A stretch of 64,000 nucleotides of DNA from Hathewaya proteolytica DSM 3090 (lineage in GTDB: Bacteria; Bacillota; Clostridia; Clostridiales; Clostridiaceae), in NCBI RefSeq assembly GCF_900142225.1, contig NZ_FRAD01000003.1, positions 124,001 through 188,000 of the forward strand, in the 5' to 3' direction. Below are positions 61,109 to 64,000 of the stretch, in pieces; positions within the stretch are counted from its first letter, which is position 1; each line of letters opens with the position of its first letter. The position numbers and the translations under genes are program-made. The notes below the pieces were generated by a model, which was not told where the DNA came from, made no database searches, and worked only from the letters and a program-made list of their open reading frames with translations.

Positions 61109-62248
61109 TTACTCAACTCTTATAGCTCCTACATAAGGTGCTACAGAACACTTATATAATTCATTCCCATTATTAGCATCCAAAACATCTATAAATTTTT
61201 CATTTTCTTTTCCTTTAGTAGCTGTAATATACAGTTTATTGTCTTTTATACTTATAAATTCAATGTAATTCCCCGGCTTAATTTCCATGAATTCACCTTG
61301 TTGAGATTTTTGTAAATACTCTTTTGGAAGGTGTATTTCCTTGTATTTATCCACAGTTTCCGTAGACTCATTAAATTTATTTATAATCATTTTCCCATCT
61401 TTTATGTCAATAAATAAAACTTCTCCATTAACTTTTTCTATAGTTTCTACATCTATGTCCTCAATATTGGCATTAATCTGTCTTAACTTATAGTCTTTGA
61501 AATCAACAGCATACATACCAATACTATGCTCTTCATCTTTGCCATAACTTCTGCATAAAATATAAATATTCTTATCTGTACAAGTCAATACCCTAATACT
61601 AATATTTTTTTTGCCAAAAATTGCTTCAACATCTATAACCTTATCTTTCTTTATAGTTCCAGCCTTTAAATCAATAGTTGTAGACACAATGACTGTTTTA
61701 CTATCCTCTTTACTTGAGTTACCAAAATAAACATAGTTTATTTTTCCACCCACATTTCTAATAGCCATTGGATTCAATCCATTTACTTTCACAGGCGCCT
61801 TAAGCTTTAAACGATTAACTTTTCCCACAGATTTATCTTTATAAGATATATTGATATTGTTGATTACACTATCTGCTGAACCAGTGTATTGAGTATTTGA
61901 GCTAATCAACATTTTGTATTGATCATCCTCATATATAGGATTTTCCAACCAGTTAAATCCTCTGTAGAAAGATTTATTTTTCTTAAACTCCTCTTTTGTA
62001 ACTCCAAGTCCCACAGCCTCTAAATAAGATCTTTTCACACTGCTACCCTGTTTTCCTATGGTCTGCTCGTATGCTGTGTATGTGCTCAAAGATGATAATA
62101 TTATTTCATCTTCTTTTAGCACGTTTCTATCGCCAGAAATATCTTTAAACTCCATTTCTGATTGATTTGCTGAAACCATAGAAGTTGTATAATATCCTAA
62201 AGTAATTACAGATACAGCAACCATTATCATTGCAACGATTTTCTTCAT
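61109..62248 (-). CDS. Exported or membrane-anchored protein of unknown function
   Basis: 379 aa from ATG 62248 (AAGGA upstream; GTG 62257 is the alternative). A signal peptide or N-terminal anchor (KKIVAMIMVAVSVITLGYYT) with no lipobox Cys precedes a long extracellular part rich in beta strands. Repeating strand pairs such as NIYILCRSYG, NGEVLFIDIKDGKMII and NKLYITATKGKE suggest a beta-propeller. Function unknown; cotranscribed with an ABC exporter and so possibly its sensor or partner. Confidence 0.7.
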   Translation of the reverse strand: MKKIVAMIMVAVSVITLGYYTTSMVSANQSEMEFKDISGDRNVLKEDEIILSSLSTYTAYEQTIGKQGSSVKRSYLEAVGLGVTKEEFKKNKSFYRGFNWLENPIYEDDQYKMLISSNTQYTGSADSVINNINISYKDKSVGKVNRLKLKAPVKVNGLNPMAIRNVGGKINYVYFGNSSKEDSKTVIVSTTIDLKAGTIKKDKVIDVEAIFGKKNISIRVLTCTDKNIYILCRSYGKDEEHSIGMYAVDFKDYKLRQINANIEDIDVETIEKVNGEVLFIDIKDGKMIINKFNESTETVDKYKEIHLPKEYLQKSQQGEFMEIKPGNYIEFISIKDNKLYITATKGKENEKFIDVLDANNGNELYKCSVAPYVGAIRVE

Positions 62249-62262
62249 AATAATCACATCCT

Positions 62263-63093
62263 TTATACATGTACTTTATTTTTTAATAACCAGTAACAAC
62301 TAAAATAATTTCCTACAATCAAAATCAATGACAAAACAGAAATATAAAACATTCTTTCATGTACAAACATCATGAAAACATTAGGTATAATTATATAAGC
62401 ACATACTATTGCTATTATAGTAAGGACACTAATGATTATGCCCTTTATACCATAGCTCCTTTGTAACATAACACCGTTAAATATAATTGCTACAATTAAT
62501 ACCATTGCCAAGAAATACATGGTAAATAATATAATGTCACCTGGAAGAACTATACTTGCAACACTTTCAAAAATACCAGTCATTACATTCTGTGATATAA
62601 GAACTTCTTTTCCCAATATAAGTTTCATAAAGGCATTGTCTATAAAAAAACATATTATCTGTGTTGATAAATATATACACCCAATCAAGAACACATTGCA
62701 AAATTTTGATAGGATAATATAATGCCTGTTTATAGGTGTAGTCATCATGGTGTACACTGTTCTGTTGTTACCATACCATTCTCTAAGCCATATAATAGCT
62801 GAAAATATTAAGACAGCCATCATTCCAACCGCAATCCACATTATAATATAGCCAGAAACATCGTTTATTATTTTTGATAAAGTATACTGTCCTCTTTCGC
62901 TTATAAATGCTTCTAAATTTCCACCTTCTGCAATATATTTTGTAATAGTACCCTTTGCTCTAAATATTTCTTTTAAAACAATAAATAAATGCCCTGCAAT
63001 AAATAAAGATAAAAAACTTATCATCATTTTAAAACTTCTAGAAAACTCATTGTTGAATAAATACAGAAACTTGTTTTTTGAATTACTCTTCAC
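62263..63093 (-). CDS. ABC transporter permease
   Basis: 276 aa, six hydrophobic helices (about 22-42, 80-105, 125-148, 185-210, 220-240, 250-270), with a long external loop after the first (about 43-78). ABC-2-like. YgnnR-type segment LREWYGNNRTVYTMMTTPINR precedes helix 3. Start GTG 63093 with GGAGG 9 nt before; it overlaps the ATPase end by 11 nt, showing coupling. Substrate unknown, perhaps a peptide antibiotic or lipid. Confidence 0.82.
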   Translation of the reverse strand: MKSNSKNKFLYLFNNEFSRSFKMMISFLSLFIAGHLFIVLKEIFRAKGTITKYIAEGGNLEAFISERGQYTLSKIINDVSGYIIMWIAVGMMAVLIFSAIIWLREWYGNNRTVYTMMTTPINRHYIILSKFCNVFLIGCIYLSTQIICFFIDNAFMKLILGKEVLISQNVMTGIFESVASIVLPGDIILFTMYFLAMVLIVAIIFNGVMLQRSYGIKGIIISVLTIIAIVCAYIIIPNVFMMFVHERMFYISVLSLILIVGNYFSCYWLLKNKVHV

Positions 63094-63778
63094 CTTTGTA
63101 TACCTCCCTTATCTTGTCCACCATGGATAATCCCTGTTCAGATCTTACATCCTCCACATTGAACTGACTTATAACTTTTCCTTCCTCCACCAAGATAACC
63201 TCATCGGCCAAATTTTCTATTTCCTTTATTTCGTGAGTTGTCAGTAGGATTGTGGTATCCTCATTCATGTAATTTATCATGGTTTTTATAAAGTCTTCCC
63301 TTGTAAATATGTCTATTCCTGAAAAGGGCTCATCCATTAAAAGGTATTTAGGACACTGTGCAAAACCCACAATAAGCTTTACCCTTGCCACATTACCCTT
63401 TGATAACTCAGATATCTTCTTATCCTCTGTAAGTTTAAATACCTTCAGCATTTCGTATGCTTTTTCCATGCTCCAGTTGTCATAAAACACTTCCATATAA
63501 GCAAACATCTCTTTTATGGTCATATTAGGATAGTGAACAGGAACATCGGGGATTAAAGATACCTTCTGAAGAATTTTAGAAGAAAACTTCTCACCATCGA
63601 TAAGGATTTCACCAGAATCCAATTTTATAAGTCCCATAATAGCCTTCATAGTAGTCGATTTACCAGCACCATTTAACCCAAGGAGAGCAGTTATTTTTCC
63701 CTCATTTACACAAAAGCTTAAATCATCCATGGCCCTTACTTTTCTGTATTTTTTCACTGCATTTTTAACCTCAATCAT
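63083..63778 (-). CDS. ABC transporter ATP-binding protein
   Basis: 231 aa. Walker A LLGLNGAGKSTT, a Q-loop region reading SLIPDVPVHYPN, signature LSKGNVARVKL (LSKGN in place of LSGGQ), Walker B YLLMDEPFSGID and the switch LLTTHEI. This LSKG variant is common in YtrB/BcrA-like exporters. First gene of an operon with permease, exported protein and GntR regulator. ATG with GGAGGTG. Confidence 0.92.
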   Translation of the reverse strand: MIEVKNAVKKYRKVRAMDDLSFCVNEGKITALLGLNGAGKSTTMKAIMGLIKLDSGEILIDGEKFSSKILQKVSLIPDVPVHYPNMTIKEMFAYMEVFYDNWSMEKAYEMLKVFKLTEDKKISELSKGNVARVKLIVGFAQCPKYLLMDEPFSGIDIFTREDFIKTMINYMNEDTTILLTTHEIKEIENLADEVILVEEGKVISQFNVEDVRSEQGLSMVDKIREVYKGEE

Positions 63779-63798
63779 TTTTACACCTCCATGTATGT

Positions 63799-63820
63799 GT
63801 GTATTAATTCATTAACACAC
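63799..63820 (-). promoter_or_regulatory. GntR operator O2
   Basis: GTGTATTAAT-TC-ATTAACACAC, a nearly perfect inverted repeat downstream of the promoter and just before the ATPase ribosome site. It matches O1. Confidence 0.65.
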
Positions 63821-63827
63821 CCTATGT

Positions 63828-63849
63828 ATGTATTATATGATTAATACAC
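63828..63849 (-). promoter_or_regulatory. GntR operator O1 overlapping the -10
   Basis: ATGTATTATA-TG-ATTAATACAC, an imperfect copy of O2. It covers the -10 and part of the spacer, so binding would block RNA polymerase. Confidence 0.6.
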
Positions 63850-63860
63850 TTCTGTGTCAA
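63832..63860 (-). promoter_or_regulatory. Consensus SigA promoter of the ABC operon
   Basis: TTGACA (63855-63860, minus strand), 17 nt, TATAAT (63832-63837); all consensus positions match. Confidence 0.9.
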
Positions 63861-63871
63861 GTGTATTTTGA

Positions 63872-63906
63872 CAAAAAAAATACGATATTATTAAACATCG
63901 TATTTT
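63872..63906 (-). terminator. Terminator of the gene entering from the right
   Basis: AAAATACGAT (63877-63886) / ATCGTATTTT (63897-63906), 10-nt loop, followed on the minus strand by a T-run then GTC. It lies 9 nt after the stop of the partial gene. Confidence 0.88.
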
Positions 63907-63914
63907 TTATAAAT

Positions 63915-64000
63915 TTATTTTCCAAAGATTTTTTTCTTCTTTAAACCCTTGGTCTGATCTACTTTGTTTTCTTCGCTCTCAGATAGTTCTCCAGAAGCCT
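63915..64000 (-). CDS. C-terminal end of an unidentified protein (partial)
   Basis: 28 codons: ASGELSESEENKVDQTKG followed by LKKKKIFGK and TAA. The tail is charged and low in complexity. In B. subtilis the gene before prmA is dnaJ, but this tail is not diagnostic and could belong to any protein. A terminator follows at once, which supports the stop as real. Confidence 0.55.
   Translation of the reverse strand, partial: ASGELSESEENKVDQTKGLKKKKIFGK

Noticed and set aside
1..64000. CRISPR arrays, tRNA genes, transposase genes, prophage
   Set aside because: No regularly spaced repeats, tRNA-like segments or matching proteins were seen on either strand.

Overview
The window is a 64 kb chromosomal segment of a low-GC, endospore-forming Firmicute, most probably Clostridium sensu stricto or a close relative. 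The evidence is an AT-rich base composition, strong AGGAGG-type ribosome binding sites, many TTG and GTG starts, and a dense set of sporulation genes (spoIVA, sigE, spoIIGA, sigG, sigK, cotS, yqfC, yqfD). Nearly every gene lies on the minus strand; the spore-coat kinase-like gene cotS (38745-39836) is the only convincing plus-strand gene. Much of the gene order is the Firmicute core order known from Bacillus subtilis. I see no prophage, insertion-sequence transposase, CRISPR array, rRNA or tRNA.

Layout in window order. (1) 1-9689: N-terminus of spoIVA, der, a PDZ/radical-SAM DUF512 protein, a PhoP/PhoR-type two-component system behind pgeF, nrdR, a YlmC/YmxH protein, then sigG, sigE and spoIIGA. 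(2) 9884-14576: ftsZ, ftsA, an aberrant PilT-like ATPase with a structured leader element, and an uninterrupted sigK. (3) 14656-25743: a tRNA wobble-uridine modification pair (trhP, trmR), typA, RNase J, DUF1292, ruvX, ireB, alaS, an AI-2E family permease and a PRC-barrel protein. (4) 25871-33380: two IscU-type scaffolds around mnmA, iscS, an Rrf2 regulator, rarA, a TenI/ThiE-like protein, a small unknown protein, dut and an SDR. (5) 33491-38510: rnpB, trmK, a PH-domain membrane protein, rpoD and dnaG. (6) 38745-48312: cotS, two cation/proton antiporters, a CarD-like regulator, a cysteine-rich unknown protein, ppdK and a CcpN-like regulator. (7) 48461-60603: a DUF4342 protein, recO, era, cdd, a DgkA-PAP2 fusion, ybeY, pgpH, yqfD, yqfC, yqeY, rpsU (58 aa), a HIT protein, mtaB, rsmE and prmA. 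(8) 60731-63860: an ABC exporter operon ending with its own YtrA-type GntR regulator. The last 86 bases hold the C-terminus of an unidentified gene.

How the parts work together. The window carries much of the sporulation and division control circuit: SigA, the SigE precursor and its protease SpoIIGA, SigG and SigK, together with FtsA/FtsZ. Promoter motifs fit the known cascade. There are SigH-type promoters before ftsA-ftsZ and before dnaG-rpoD, the latter overlapping a Spo0A box. A SigF/G-type promoter precedes sigG, a SigK/E-type -10 precedes sigK, and a SigA-type -10 with a Spo0A-box-like palindrome precedes spoIIGA. The iscS-iscU-mnmA block links cysteine sulfur to Fe-S clusters and tRNA thiolation under an Rrf2 regulator with a probable autoregulatory operator.

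The least explained items are: a hairpin element present at two places (13604-13650 and 39847-39886) with two compensatory base-pair changes; the PilT-like protein with altered catalytic motifs and no pilus genes nearby; the cysteine-rich protein at 41947-42996; and recO, which seems to start at CTG or ATT.
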